58,134 nt of DNA. Origin: a virus. Location of the stretch: positions 1 to 58,134 of IMG/VR virus record IMGVR_UViG_3300032435_000379; one strand, 5' to 3'. A model generated the notes under the pieces. It ran no database searches. It worked only from the letters and a program-made list of their open reading frames with translations, and was not told the origin of the DNA. Positions 23,668 through 32,218 of this stretch are shown piece after piece (positions within the stretch are counted from its first letter, which is position 1; each line of letters begins with the position of its first letter). The position numbers were made by a program, and so were the translations under genes.

Positions 23668-24278
23668 CAGTATTATACACACCTTTAGACTTACCTACAC
23701 TAGACTTTAATAGAGAAGAATTTATAAAGTGGCACGAAGAAAAGCGTCATAAGAATAGAGATAATATCAATTACGATAAAAAAAACTTCATTGCTCCGTG
23801 GCTAGTTAGCCTTGCATATCACGTCGACTACGGCTGGTGTAATAGATTTTTAAAAGTTATTCCTAATTTTCAAGACATACTGTATAATCATTTACCATAT
23901 ACTGATATTACATATGTTAACTTCTTAGAACAAAAGATTCCTTGTCAGTTACACCAAGATGTAGGATCAAGACCAGATAGAGAAAACGAGCCAGGTGCGT
24001 ATAAAGCATTTATAGTATATGATGCTCCGTTAATGTATTTTCAAGAAGGTAAAACTAAAGATACAATTAAAGAAGAAAAGTTATATATTAATCATCCAAC
24101 TCACTTAACAAAGTGGTTTGCAATTAACAATTACGATGCATATCATGCAGCTGATTTACCGCAAGAAGGACAGCGTAAGATTATCATGACAATACTTGGT
24201 AAATTAGATAAAGAAAAACATGCAACTATACTGGAGCGCAGTTTATCCAAATACAAAGATTACATAATAGAAATTTAA
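23664..24278 (+). CDS. 2OG/Fe(II)-oxygenase-fold protein
   Basis: 204 residues. H97-Q-D99 in CQLHQDVGSR, distal His in NNYDAYHAADLPQEGQRKIIMTI with the Arg that would hold 2-oxoglutarate. It resembles the preceding gene product in layout only, not in sequence. Starts with an ATGA overlap, and its end overlaps the convergent 24275 gene by 4 nt. A cupin-type oxygenase is likely; the substrate is unknown. Confidence 0.6.
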   Translation: MTVLYTPLDLPTLDFNREEFIKWHEEKRHKNRDNINYDKKNFIAPWLVSLAYHVDYGWCNRFLKVIPNFQDILYNHLPYTDITYVNFLEQKIPCQLHQDVGSRPDRENEPGAYKAFIVYDAPLMYFQEGKTKDTIKEEKLYINHPTHLTKWFAINNYDAYHAADLPQEGQRKIIMTILGKLDKEKHATILERSLSKYKDYIIEI

Positions 24279-24844
24279 ACTAACAACTCGCCCGCAGTGT
24301 ACATATCATAAATTTTTTCAAATGTCCATGCTTCTTTAAAACTTATTGTTAAAATGTATCTATCTTCTAATGACGTATTAGTAACACCGTGAATTTCTTG
24401 TGTATTAAAACAAATAGGAACATTATAACTAACTTGATAATCTAATTCAGCGTCAGGATAAACCATGCCGCCACCGCGATGTTCTTCATTGTCATTTAGG
24501 GCAACTGCCGGAACACCAATAGAAGGTTTGTAAAAATCTAGATAACTATGTTTAAAGTCTCCTTTTAAAGGAACATTAATTGTTACATACCTATGATGAT
24601 CAGTATGCGGCATAACAACACCCATTTTCCCTACCTTGTTAAGTTCCATCTTAAAGAACAAGTCTTTAGGATTTTTAAATTTCTTTGCTAACGGTAATAT
24701 AAGTTCTCTATTAGGAAGAAGACCAATGTATAATTTGAATCTGCCCCTTCCGTAAGAAGACCAACTATCTGTATTTACAGCATAGTCTATTAGCTCTTTA
24801 GTCTCTTCTTTTATTATAAAGTCCGTTAATAGAAAATGTTTCAT
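24275..24844 (-). CDS. 2OG/Fe(II)-oxygenase-fold protein
   Basis: 189 residues. The signature is MPHTDHHRYVTINVPL (H80-T-D82), then NTQEIHGVTNTSLEDRYILTIS with the distal His and Arg. The H.D...V.INVPL pattern recurs in small oxygenase-like proteins of marine phages. It is the last gene of the long minus-strand run; a CTAAATA box lies 5 nt before its ATG, so it may also be transcribed alone late in infection. Confidence 0.62.
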   Translation of the reverse strand: MKHFLLTDFIIKEETKELIDYAVNTDSWSSYGRGRFKLYIGLLPNRELILPLAKKFKNPKDLFFKMELNKVGKMGVVMPHTDHHRYVTINVPLKGDFKHSYLDFYKPSIGVPAVALNDNEEHRGGGMVYPDAELDYQVSYNVPICFNTQEIHGVTNTSLEDRYILTISFKEAWTFEKIYDMYTAGELLV

Positions 24845-24849
24845 GAAAA

Positions 24850-24856
24850 TATTTAG
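24850..24856 (-). promoter_or_regulatory. possible late-type box (CTAAATA) before the 24275 gene
   Basis: CTAAATA on the minus strand, ending 5 nt from the ATG. It overlaps the stop of the B12 radical SAM gene. Weak because the octamer has two changes from TATAAATA. Confidence 0.3.
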
Positions 24857-26322
24857 TACAAATTATTTTTAATATATGTTGTTATAAGTTCTTGTTTTTT
24901 TTCTCTTAACATTTTAGCAGGCAGTTTATTTCGCAATCCTTGATGCTTAGAATAATGATCATCTAAGTCTAATCCTAAGCTAGTAACGCCGCCACAACTC
25001 CATCCAGCAACTTTCTGATATTCGTCGTCCATGTTACGTAAATCTTCAGCAAGTCTTCCTGCACCAATTGCATTCATTTGATCGTTTTTCCAAACAGTCA
25101 TCCAAGCATTTGTTTTACGAGCAATCGTTGTTTTTAATAAACGCTTTTCATGATGGACTTTATAACCAAATTTTTCAGGATTTCTATCAATAGGTGAATG
25201 ATACTCGTGGTGTTCTTTTGAATGTATTAGCAACGGATACCAATACCACAAATCAATGTTAGGATCTGCTACTACTCGCTCTCTACTCGCTCTAATATTT
25301 TCTTCACTTTGATGTGGAAGTCCAACAATAAGATTAATTTGTATTTTTACTCGATCTTTGCTTTTTTGTTTCATAGAAGCAATAGCATCAAGTACTTTGT
25401 CTATATCTGCACCTTTTTGAATTGCTTGTCTAGTTTCTTTATTATAACTTTCTACACCAAAACTTGCGCCACGGAGTCCGCTTTCAATAAGTAAATCTAT
25501 TTGATCGGGCCATCGCACTAATAGCTCAGGTTTAATATAAGTGTCAAAGTTAATTTTAAAAGGTAGGCTTGTAATTACTTCATGCATTAATTCTAGTTTA
25601 ACCATACTATCATTATATGTGTCATCCATGAACCAATAATTAGTTGTACCAAATTGTTCATAGTTACGCATAAACTCCGCATACATATCTTCTTTAGCAC
25701 GAATATAATCAAATTTGTTTTTATTGTTTAATGGGAAATTGCAAAAGGCACAATTAAAAATACAGCCCCTTGCAATTTCCATAGGTAAACTTTGCTGTGC
25801 GGTGATGCCGTCTTCAGGCTTCCATATTACTGGAATGTTGCTAATGTCTTTTTTATCGTAATTATGATTGCTGTCAACAATCTTTTTGCCGTTAAAATCT
25901 TTAAAGATCAAATTAGTATCTTTTCCTGCAAGGTAATTTGTAATAGCAACAGTTGCATCATCTGCGTATCCAGTAACAAATATATCAGCAAAATCTAAAA
26001 ATTCAACCATTCCTTTGGCACCGCCTATAACAAATGGAACATTAAAGCGGTTTCTCAAATTAGTGTAAAACTTATTGTTATCTTGCAATAGCTCACTAGT
26101 GTTAAAAAATGTAGTACTAAATCCTACCCAAAGCGTTTCTTTGCTTACATACTTTTCAAATGCAAGTTCGATATCTTCTTCTGTTAAACTTTGAAAATAA
26201 TCAATAACTTTTACTGAATATCCTTGCTGTTCTAGTTCTGTTCTAATGCGATAAGCACCAATGGATCTAAAATAAGTAGTTGAGCCTAAGTCAATGCCTG
26301 TAAATATTATTGCATGATACAT
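24853..26322 (-). CDS. B12-binding-type radical SAM protein
   Basis: 489 residues. The N-terminal ~130 residues look like a cobalamin-binding Rossmann domain (strands LWVGFSTTFF, FVIGG.KG and IFVTGYADDA). The radical SAM core has C187-IFN-C191-AF-C194 in EIARGCIFNCAFCNF. The region RGASFGVESYNKETRQAIQKG is the conserved core of B12 radical SAM enzymes. There is no DXHXXG motif, as usual for this class. These enzymes often methylate unreactive carbons or rearrange rings. The host must supply cobalamin. It abuts the desaturase gene with no spacing. Confidence 0.85.
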   Translation of the reverse strand: MYHAIIFTGIDLGSTTYFRSIGAYRIRTELEQQGYSVKVIDYFQSLTEEDIELAFEKYVSKETLWVGFSTTFFNTSELLQDNNKFYTNLRNRFNVPFVIGGAKGMVEFLDFADIFVTGYADDATVAITNYLAGKDTNLIFKDFNGKKIVDSNHNYDKKDISNIPVIWKPEDGITAQQSLPMEIARGCIFNCAFCNFPLNNKNKFDYIRAKEDMYAEFMRNYEQFGTTNYWFMDDTYNDSMVKLELMHEVITSLPFKINFDTYIKPELLVRWPDQIDLLIESGLRGASFGVESYNKETRQAIQKGADIDKVLDAIASMKQKSKDRVKIQINLIVGLPHQSEENIRASRERVVADPNIDLWYWYPLLIHSKEHHEYHSPIDRNPEKFGYKVHHEKRLLKTTIARKTNAWMTVWKNDQMNAIGAGRLAEDLRNMDDEYQKVAGWSCGGVTSLGLDLDDHYSKHQGLRNKLPAKMLREKKQELITTYIKNNLY

Positions 26323-27075
26323 TTATAGTTTTACCAGCTTGATTACCCATGCACTAGGATCAAGCTCCCACCAACGATGTTGAAAATTCCAGCGACCGGG
26401 TTTTGCGTGATGATTGTTATGCCATCCTTCTCCCCAAGTAATTACTGCTAGCCACCATGTGTTTCGACTATCTTCTTTTGTTACAAAGTTTTTGTATCCC
26501 CACATATGATTACCATAGTTACTTAGTACACTTGCCCATATTTGTATTCCCATAGGAATAATTCCGCCAAATATTAACACATTAACTCCGCCTAACACAA
26601 ACAATACTGCACACCATATTAATAATATCAAGTAATAATAGTTATGCAACACCAAATGGAACCTGTCTGTAATTAATCTACGCACTGCCCATTTGTTCAT
26701 TTCAAAATTGTACTTGGGTATTAGTACATTCCATAGTCCTAGGTGAGGACCGTGCGGATCACCTTCTTTGTCGCTGTGCGTATGATGCTGATTATGCACT
26801 GCGACCCATCCGATACTACTTCCAGTGCCGCCGATTGCTCCAAAGAATGTAAACAAATACTCCATCCATTTATAACAAAACTTAAAACTGTTATGTGTAA
26901 GGTAGCGATGAAATGTTATTGTGATCCCTAAACACCCTGTTAAGAAATATACGGCCAAACTAAGTAACCACCAGTGTGTAGATGGGGCAAAAAATACCAT
27001 ATACACAATCATTGCTGTTGCAACTGCTTGAATGTATGGAAAATACGACGTGTTTGCTCTAAATAAGTTCTTCAT
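26323..27075 (-). CDS. membrane fatty-acid desaturase (second copy)
   Basis: 250 residues with H56RYLTH61, H94NQHH98 and HNNHH His boxes, and GDPHGPH after box two. Several hydrophobic segments (about 15-30, 38-55, 75-90, 140-175). It differs clearly from the first desaturase at 17454, so the two are not a recent duplicate. Acyl-chain desaturation in the inner membrane is the likely role. Located between a B12 radical SAM enzyme and oxygenase genes, so it may act on the lipid part of a modified product. Confidence 0.87.
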   Translation of the reverse strand: MKNLFRANTSYFPYIQAVATAMIVYMVFFAPSTHWWLLSLAVYFLTGCLGITITFHRYLTHNSFKFCYKWMEYLFTFFGAIGGTGSSIGWVAVHNQHHTHSDKEGDPHGPHLGLWNVLIPKYNFEMNKWAVRRLITDRFHLVLHNYYYLILLIWCAVLFVLGGVNVLIFGGIIPMGIQIWASVLSNYGNHMWGYKNFVTKEDSRNTWWLAVITWGEGWHNNHHAKPGRWNFQHRWWELDPSAWVIKLVKL

Positions 27076-27078
27076 ACT

Positions 27079-27930
27079 CTATTTATCAACCTCTATATTG
27101 CCTATAAATTCTTTTGATAATATATCACCGTCTAACAACATGTCGAACGGATGTTTTTTTCCAAAAAACTCATTTTTCACCCAAGCATTTTCTTCAGGAA
27201 TATAATCTAACCAAGGACTACATCCTATTATTAAATTTGTTCTTGTATTTTCTGTGCGATCATTTGCAAATACTCTATGTGCAATATTAGTGTCCCAACT
27301 GTATATATTTCCTAACTCAAGATTATAAGGTTGTACATTATCCATTTCAAAGTAAAATTCTTTACTTGTAGTAATAGGAATATTAAGTCTTAAGTTTACA
27401 AATATTTCTTCATCTCTGTGCCAACCAGCCTTAGGATCGTTAGGTTGCTCACTTGCTATAATAGTGCTTATCCTGCTTCTTACTACTGTACGCTTAATAT
27501 TTGATAAGAATTTACCAAGTTCGCCTTCTAAACTACATGCAGTTGGTTTTATAAATCCGTAGGTGTCGTAATAACTGTCTTTTAAGTAAGAATAATTGTG
27601 AGTTTGATTATAAAAGAACTCACCTGGAATATTCTTCGGAGTGCCAACACTACTATAATTTTCATCCAAGTTATCTTGATGGTTAGGATTGTATCGCAAG
27701 CTAAGACTTTTATAATAACTTGTATTTTGAGTTTTAGTTTGCCAACCTATTGGCTTGTATTTTTCTAATACATCTGCAACAGATAGTTGTAATGATTCTA
27801 AATTATAGTTTAATTTTACACTAACATTTTTTACGTCAGTATTTATTAAATTGCTGTTCATTCTTGTAACTCTGTACAACCATTCATGTACTGTAGAACT
27901 GTCGGGACACAATGACACTGGATATATCAT
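27079..27930 (-). CDS. 2OG/Fe(II)-oxygenase-fold protein (Asp/Asn hydroxylase-like)
   Basis: 283 residues. H171-R-D173 in AGWHRDEEIFVNLRLNIPI, then YSWDTNIAHRVFANDRTENTRTNLIIG with distal His and Arg: the layout of aspartyl/asparaginyl beta-hydroxylases, whose motif is also H.D..H..R..IPL. The N-terminal 130 residues have no match I can name. Overlaps the GNAT-like gene start (ATGA), 3 nt from the desaturase. Confidence 0.68.
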   Translation of the reverse strand: MIYPVSLCPDSSTVHEWLYRVTRMNSNLINTDVKNVSVKLNYNLESLQLSVADVLEKYKPIGWQTKTQNTSYYKSLSLRYNPNHQDNLDENYSSVGTPKNIPGEFFYNQTHNYSYLKDSYYDTYGFIKPTACSLEGELGKFLSNIKRTVVRSRISTIIASEQPNDPKAGWHRDEEIFVNLRLNIPITTSKEFYFEMDNVQPYNLELGNIYSWDTNIAHRVFANDRTENTRTNLIIGCSPWLDYIPEENAWVKNEFFGKKHPFDMLLDGDILSKEFIGNIEVDK

Positions 27931-28502
27931 TGTTTGCTCCGCTTATATAATGCTATATCGAGTTCTGCAACTAGTTGTCTAGTGTATTGTATTTCTTTAG
28001 GCTCGTCGTACCATTTTAAATTTTGGTAAATTTCTCTCGGGCCGCCAAATGTGCTTGCACGACCTTGGCTCATGCGTTTTAGAAAATTTACAAGTTTATG
28101 ATTGTATGTATTAAACGTTAGCCATACTTTACTATACCCTTGATTTTCTGCCCAGTCTATTTGCTTAGGGAATATAGTCCTTGCCTGGCACCAATGGCCA
28201 CCACCGCGATAGTCAGGGTGTGTAAAGGCACGTACTCCTATAATAGGAATATCATTGTATACATATGCTCCGCTCATTGCAATCGGTCTATCTTTGTCAC
28301 TGACAATATTAAATATTTCAAATCGTTTTTTAATATAAAATAAACGTAACAACGTGTGCGGTTTATTTTGCCAATCACTTATGTCATAATTGGCGTAAGC
28401 AGGTTCCTGCAGGTAATAAGCATCCTCACAAAGTTTTATTAGTTTGATATGCTGTTCTTCTGTAATAGTATCAGGTGTAAAAGTATCAACGTAATAGTTC
28501 AT
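27927..28502 (-). CDS. GNAT-family N-acyltransferase
   Basis: 191 residues from the ATG at 28502; GGAGTG 7 nt upstream. The acetyl-CoA strand and loop read IIGVRAFTHPDYRGGGHWCQAR, close to the GNAT V.P.yRg.G.G..L pattern, and YSKVWLTFNTYNHKLVNFLKR provides the later strand and helix. A longer frame (start 28553) exists but has no ribosome-binding site. It would acylate an amine of a substrate; the overlap with oxygenase genes puts it in the same pathway. Confidence 0.65.
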   Translation of the reverse strand: MNYYVDTFTPDTITEEQHIKLIKLCEDAYYLQEPAYANYDISDWQNKPHTLLRLFYIKKRFEIFNIVSDKDRPIAMSGAYVYNDIPIIGVRAFTHPDYRGGGHWCQARTIFPKQIDWAENQGYSKVWLTFNTYNHKLVNFLKRMSQGRASTFGGPREIYQNLKWYDEPKEIQYTRQLVAELDIALYKRSKQ

Positions 28503-28522
28503 TTTTTGCACTCCTATAGTCA

Positions 28523-28579
28523 TTAATGGTCTGCATTTGTTAATCGCGGCCAAGGTAGTTCTACAAAATATTCAGGCAT
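28523..28579 (-). CDS. possible 18-aa peptide between an oxygenase-like gene and a GNAT gene
   Basis: The ATG at 28579 overlaps the stop of the upstream gene (ATGCCTGA), and the frame reads MPEYFVELPWPRLTNADH to TAA. It fills most of the only open gap in this stretch of otherwise overlapping genes. A GAAGG sequence lies 11 nt upstream. It shares the loose pattern of aromatic-aromatic then E-[IL]-P with the 20-aa frame at 19049. Translation is not proven. Confidence 0.35.
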   Translation of the reverse strand: MPEYFVELPWPRLTNADH

Positions 28580-29153
28580 ATTTTTTCATACCTTCGTATG
28601 TAACTGGTTCTTTTCCTCTAATATGTACCGTATACCTAAAATCGCATACAGTTTCTTTCCATTTATAATGCCAAGAAGGGTCTGTAGGCACCATAAAGGC
28701 TTGACCTTTTGGAACTAATTTATGATACTCATCATTTAGCGTATCATATGCTTCTAGGGGAGATTCAACAAATCCTCCTTGGATAGGAACTATAATGTCA
28801 TATGTTCTAACGATACCGTTTGGACCATCTATTTCTGGATGTTGCATCAATGGACGCCATTCTGACTGGTATCCATTTCTACTACGTTTTATGTTTAATG
28901 TATACCATAACTTTTTAGGTCCTAACGAAAGCCCTTCGACAAGGTCCTTTATAGCATCACACTGTAATAGATCATAATCATTTTGTAACAGTGTCCAAAA
29001 ACACCAGGCATCTTTTCTATTAGGATTTATCTCTTTAGTAGTATATTCTTGAAACCCTTGCCCTCGCCAATATTCTTCAGGCACAGACTCAATAAACTCT
29101 TTGATAGATTCTGCTTGTATTTTAATTTTAGGAAAATAATAAAACGGATACAT
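28572..29153 (-). CDS. 2OG/Fe(II)-oxygenase-like cupin-fold protein
   Basis: 193 residues from the ATG at 29153, which overlaps the upstream stop (TAATG) and has GTAGGAG 9 nt upstream. The possible site is H105-P-E107 in LMQHPEIDG with H162 in SWHYKW; a Glu in place of Asp is uncommon but known. GIVRTYDIIVPIQGGF is the core strand. It fits the same fold family as its neighbours, though activity is less sure. It is one of three consecutive genes with this fold (28572, 29153, 29647). Confidence 0.5.
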   Translation of the reverse strand: MYPFYYFPKIKIQAESIKEFIESVPEEYWRGQGFQEYTTKEINPNRKDAWCFWTLLQNDYDLLQCDAIKDLVEGLSLGPKKLWYTLNIKRSRNGYQSEWRPLMQHPEIDGPNGIVRTYDIIVPIQGGFVESPLEAYDTLNDEYHKLVPKGQAFMVPTDPSWHYKWKETVCDFRYTVHIRGKEPVTYEGMKKYA

Positions 29154-29647
29154 TAAAATGCTCCTACAGAAATTAATTTTTGAAACGTGTAAGGATACTT
29201 GCATTGTAGCATAAAAGCACTTCTCCATCCATCTGTATTATTTTCATAACCATGCATAACACTACAATCAAACGCTGTAGGACAGTCTGTAAGAACACTG
29301 TCTGCTTTTTCTCTATCTATGTAAAAGTCCAAAGGAGTATTATAGTTATCTAAAGGAAATAGAATATTTACAGTCCTTCTAATAGTTCCTGCTGCACTAT
29401 CTTCGTGTGCTCCTACTACGCTGTGTGCTTCGGTCCTTATAAAACTACACGAATAAAAAATCTTAGGCATAACAAATTGGTCTAATATATTTTTTATTAA
29501 AAGATTGTCCATGTTGAAAGCTGAATGTACTTGCTGTGGTACTTTTCTGCCTAATTCTGCATAACCATCCGAGTAATTTAGACTGTTTGCAACATCTAAT
29601 AAATCTTGTCTTGCATAATTTATATTTTCTAATTTTTTATAAATCAT
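29153..29647 (-). CDS. 2OG/Fe(II)-oxygenase-fold protein
   Basis: 164 residues, small. H81-E-D83 in VVGAHEDSAAGTIRRTVNILFPL and distal His in SVMHGYENNTDGWRSAFML. The IRRTVNILFPLDNYNTPLDFYID block is the typical jelly-roll middle. Coupled by single-base overlap to the genes on both sides. Substrate unknown. Confidence 0.6.
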   Translation of the reverse strand: MIYKKLENINYARQDLLDVANSLNYSDGYAELGRKVPQQVHSAFNMDNLLIKNILDQFVMPKIFYSCSFIRTEAHSVVGAHEDSAAGTIRRTVNILFPLDNYNTPLDFYIDREKADSVLTDCPTAFDCSVMHGYENNTDGWRSAFMLQCKYPYTFQKLISVGAF

Positions 29648-30381
29648 TAGCTTTCCCCAGCGTCTAACACATCTAATATGCGTAATACATTATCGTAAGT
29701 CTTTGGAATATTCATTACCAAATGTATACTATCTTGTGTATAACTATGTGTACGATGTGTTTTACGTGTATCAATGTAATATGCCCGGCCTTCGTCTATT
29801 TGTCTAATACGATGATCATGCTCCCATTCATACGCTGTATGATTTGTATTTGTTAAAAATATAACTATTCTAAATGTTCTTCTTTGCAGTAATATACCGT
29901 CTCGATGTTTCGGAAACCATGCTCCTGTGTTTAGTTTAACTAAACTGCAACGACCTAACTTAGGGAAATAGTCTACAATATGCTGTAAACTAGGAAGGTC
30001 TTTGTATAATTGTGTAGGAGTATCAAAGTCAAGTTCAGACAATTTGCGACCTGTTCGTCTCATTGCTTCAGGCATACTTAAACTATCTGTAGGAGTATCA
30101 CCAGGCAGGCCTACTAAATTTAAACCTTGTCTATCATTTAGCAATCCTTCTCTATGCAAATAAGGTATCCACATATTATCATACTGTTTAATCTCTTTTC
30201 TAAACTCGTTTAGATCAACTTTAAACTTCAATGGAACAAAATCACCAATAGCATCTAGCTGCAATTCGCATGCAATGTCCATAATTTTAGGGTTTGTAAT
30301 AACTCCATCATTGTATAATTGAGTATAGTTTACTTTTAGTTTTGCTTGCTCTTCAGCAGTAACAATATGACTATTATCCAT
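29647..30381 (-). CDS. 2OG/Fe(II)-oxygenase-fold protein (Asp/Asn hydroxylase-like)
   Basis: 244 residues. H159-R-D161 in FPKHRDGILLQRRTFRIVIFL and distal H/R in YYIDTRKTHRTHSYTQDSIHLVMNI. The H.D......R..I.L pattern fits aspartyl/asparaginyl-hydroxylase-like proteins. The first 130 residues are helical and have no clear match. Overlaps the 30374 gene by 8 nt. Confidence 0.65.
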   Translation of the reverse strand: MDNSHIVTAEEQAKLKVNYTQLYNDGVITNPKIMDIACELQLDAIGDFVPLKFKVDLNEFRKEIKQYDNMWIPYLHREGLLNDRQGLNLVGLPGDTPTDSLSMPEAMRRTGRKLSELDFDTPTQLYKDLPSLQHIVDYFPKLGRCSLVKLNTGAWFPKHRDGILLQRRTFRIVIFLTNTNHTAYEWEHDHRIRQIDEGRAYYIDTRKTHRTHSYTQDSIHLVMNIPKTYDNVLRILDVLDAGES

Positions 30382-31075
30382 TATAAATCTCCGTAAAAAT
30401 ACTTAGTCCAATTTTTTGTTTTATTCCAGCGGCCTTGAAATTACTAGAACAGTGAATTCTTAAACTATCAAATGCTATTATCGATCCAATAGTCCAAGGA
30501 AAATAAGAATGTACGCTAAGACATTCAAGCCATGTAGATTTTAAATGGCCAAGCATTTTAGTTTTTATATTTTTAGGAATACCGGTGTCAACTAAATTTT
30601 CAACATCAGTATATTCATAAAGGTGCTTATTGTAAAAAATAACTTCTTTATCAAATACTTCATCTTTAAAAAACTTTACAGGGCCGCCGTAATAGAATTG
30701 ATCAAACATAACTAGTTTAATCTTATTGCAGTCACCGCTTTCTACCCATAACGGAATAGTAAATGCTTTGTAGGTGTTTGGATAATCGTAACTATCATCT
30801 ATGTGCAGTATGTGAGGAGTATCTACATCAAAAAAATGGCAAGCCCGAACTTTAAAGTTGCCAAATTGTTTACGCAAAGGAATTAGTATGTCGTCAATTA
30901 TACCCGTTCCTTCTTTTACATAAACTACTTTTGGACCTGTGTTTTTTTCTATTTTGTCTTGACTGTGATAGTAGTCTAATAGAAATTTAATCTTAGTTTT
31001 ATCCAATGCGTTAACTATTTGCACAGGATCAGAATGTGTTTTTTTAATTTCTTCTATTTGTGTACTACTACGCAT
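30374..31075 (-). CDS. 2OG/Fe(II)-oxygenase-fold protein
   Basis: 233 residues from the ATG at 31075, inside the last codons of the radical SAM gene; an upstream in-frame start would overlap that gene by about 100 nt. H91-I-D93 in HILHIDDSYDYPNTYKAFTIPL and distal His in AFDSLRIHCSSNFKAAGIKQKIGLSIF. Acidic N-terminal half of unknown fold. First of four neighbouring genes of this fold read from the 32215 promoter. Confidence 0.62.
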   Translation of the reverse strand: MRSSTQIEEIKKTHSDPVQIVNALDKTKIKFLLDYYHSQDKIEKNTGPKVVYVKEGTGIIDDILIPLRKQFGNFKVRACHFFDVDTPHILHIDDSYDYPNTYKAFTIPLWVESGDCNKIKLVMFDQFYYGGPVKFFKDEVFDKEVIFYNKHLYEYTDVENLVDTGIPKNIKTKMLGHLKSTWLECLSVHSYFPWTIGSIIAFDSLRIHCSSNFKAAGIKQKIGLSIFTEIYNG

Positions 31076-32183
31076 GTTTTCTCTTAGGTATCTTACTATC
31101 AGCACTTGATACACAACTCTTAGTAATACACGTCTTAGGTGTCTTAAACAGTGTAAAACCTGTTTCGATGTTACCAAGGGGTGCGTCGTGACAACTATAG
31201 CTTCTTTTTACACTACCGTCTGGCTCCCGTATTATAATGCCACTGTAACCGGCATTGCAAGCCCATCCTTCAAAATTGTTGAAATTAAAGGCATTAAAGC
31301 GTTCTGCTTGGTCCATGTACCACGTTTCGCCTTTTGAGTCTTTTAATTCTACTTGCATATGCCACGGAACGCTGGCATCATTCTTGCCCATAATATCTCT
31401 AGGCACTTGAAAGTTTGGTTTAGGTCGACATTCCCACTTACGCTTGCTTTCTGTGTACGCACGTTGCGGCATACCGTTGTGTAAACGCTTTAGATTGTCT
31501 GCTGTATACCCATCTACTACTCGGCTTGCTGTAGGGTCGCTTTGAGGCTTTAGCGTTACGTTTATACCTTGTTCGTGAAAAAACAATGCGTTCTCCCAAT
31601 CACGTTCAAACCAATCCGGCACCATAACCATGTTGATTGTAACTTGTACATCATGCTCTTGACAGAAGATTAGCTTGTCGGCAAAGTCCTGCATCTTCTC
31701 AATACTGTTTACGTGCTCTGTATGCAAACTTGCAGTTATACTAGCACGATGAAACGGCTTAACTGCTTCTACATATTCTTCATGCCACTTCATATTACGT
31801 GACATGTTTGTTGTCATGTGTACACTAGTATAATTAGTGTTATTAACGTCATTAGCAAGATGAGAAAGAATATCAAGATACCCAGGGTGGAATGTTGGCT
31901 CACCACCACTAAGACTAAAGTGAAAACTGTTAAAACCGTTATCACGTGCCTGTCTTTTTATTTCGTCAATTGTTTTGAGACATAGCTCGGTAGGCCTGTG
32001 GTCTTTTTTATCGCTTCTTGCATAAGGCCAGCAGTAGCTACACTTGTAGTTACAAAATCGTCCAAGTAACCAGCTGACCGTGAAGAGGTCTCGATATAAG
32101 AGAGTTCGTTGACCCACACTGACGATATCGTCGAATGGTATCTTAGTGAAGTCATAATTACTCCATTTTAAATCTTCAGTCAT
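31068..32183 (-). CDS. radical SAM protein with C-terminal cysteine cluster
   Basis: 371 residues. C44-NYK-C48-SY-C51 in LLGRFCNYKCSYCWPYARS, then FHFSLSGGEPTFHPGYL. Late Cys residues in GWACNAGYSG, YSCHDAPLG and TCITKSC suggest at least one auxiliary iron-sulfur cluster, as in SPASM/twitch enzymes that often act on peptides. Its ATG stands 6 nt after a perfect TATAAT, with no ribosome-binding site, so it is likely read from a leaderless mRNA. It begins the second minus-strand operon. The oxygenase-fold gene at 30374 is coupled to it. Confidence 0.82.
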   Translation of the reverse strand: MTEDLKWSNYDFTKIPFDDIVSVGQRTLLYRDLFTVSWLLGRFCNYKCSYCWPYARSDKKDHRPTELCLKTIDEIKRQARDNGFNSFHFSLSGGEPTFHPGYLDILSHLANDVNNTNYTSVHMTTNMSRNMKWHEEYVEAVKPFHRASITASLHTEHVNSIEKMQDFADKLIFCQEHDVQVTINMVMVPDWFERDWENALFFHEQGINVTLKPQSDPTASRVVDGYTADNLKRLHNGMPQRAYTESKRKWECRPKPNFQVPRDIMGKNDASVPWHMQVELKDSKGETWYMDQAERFNAFNFNNFEGWACNAGYSGIIIREPDGSVKRSYSCHDAPLGNIETGFTLFKTPKTCITKSCVSSADSKIPKRKHA

Positions 32184-32189
32184 ATTTTT

Positions 32190-32218
32190 ATTATACTACA
32201 TTTTTTAAGTTTAGTCAA
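32190..32218 (-). promoter_or_regulatory. sigma70-type promoter for the 31068-24275 operon
   Basis: On the minus strand: TTGACT (32213-32218), 17-nt spacer, TATAAT (32190-32195). Only one mismatch. The radical SAM ATG begins 6 nt after the -10, where transcription should start. Probably drives eleven genes down to 24275. Confidence 0.8.
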
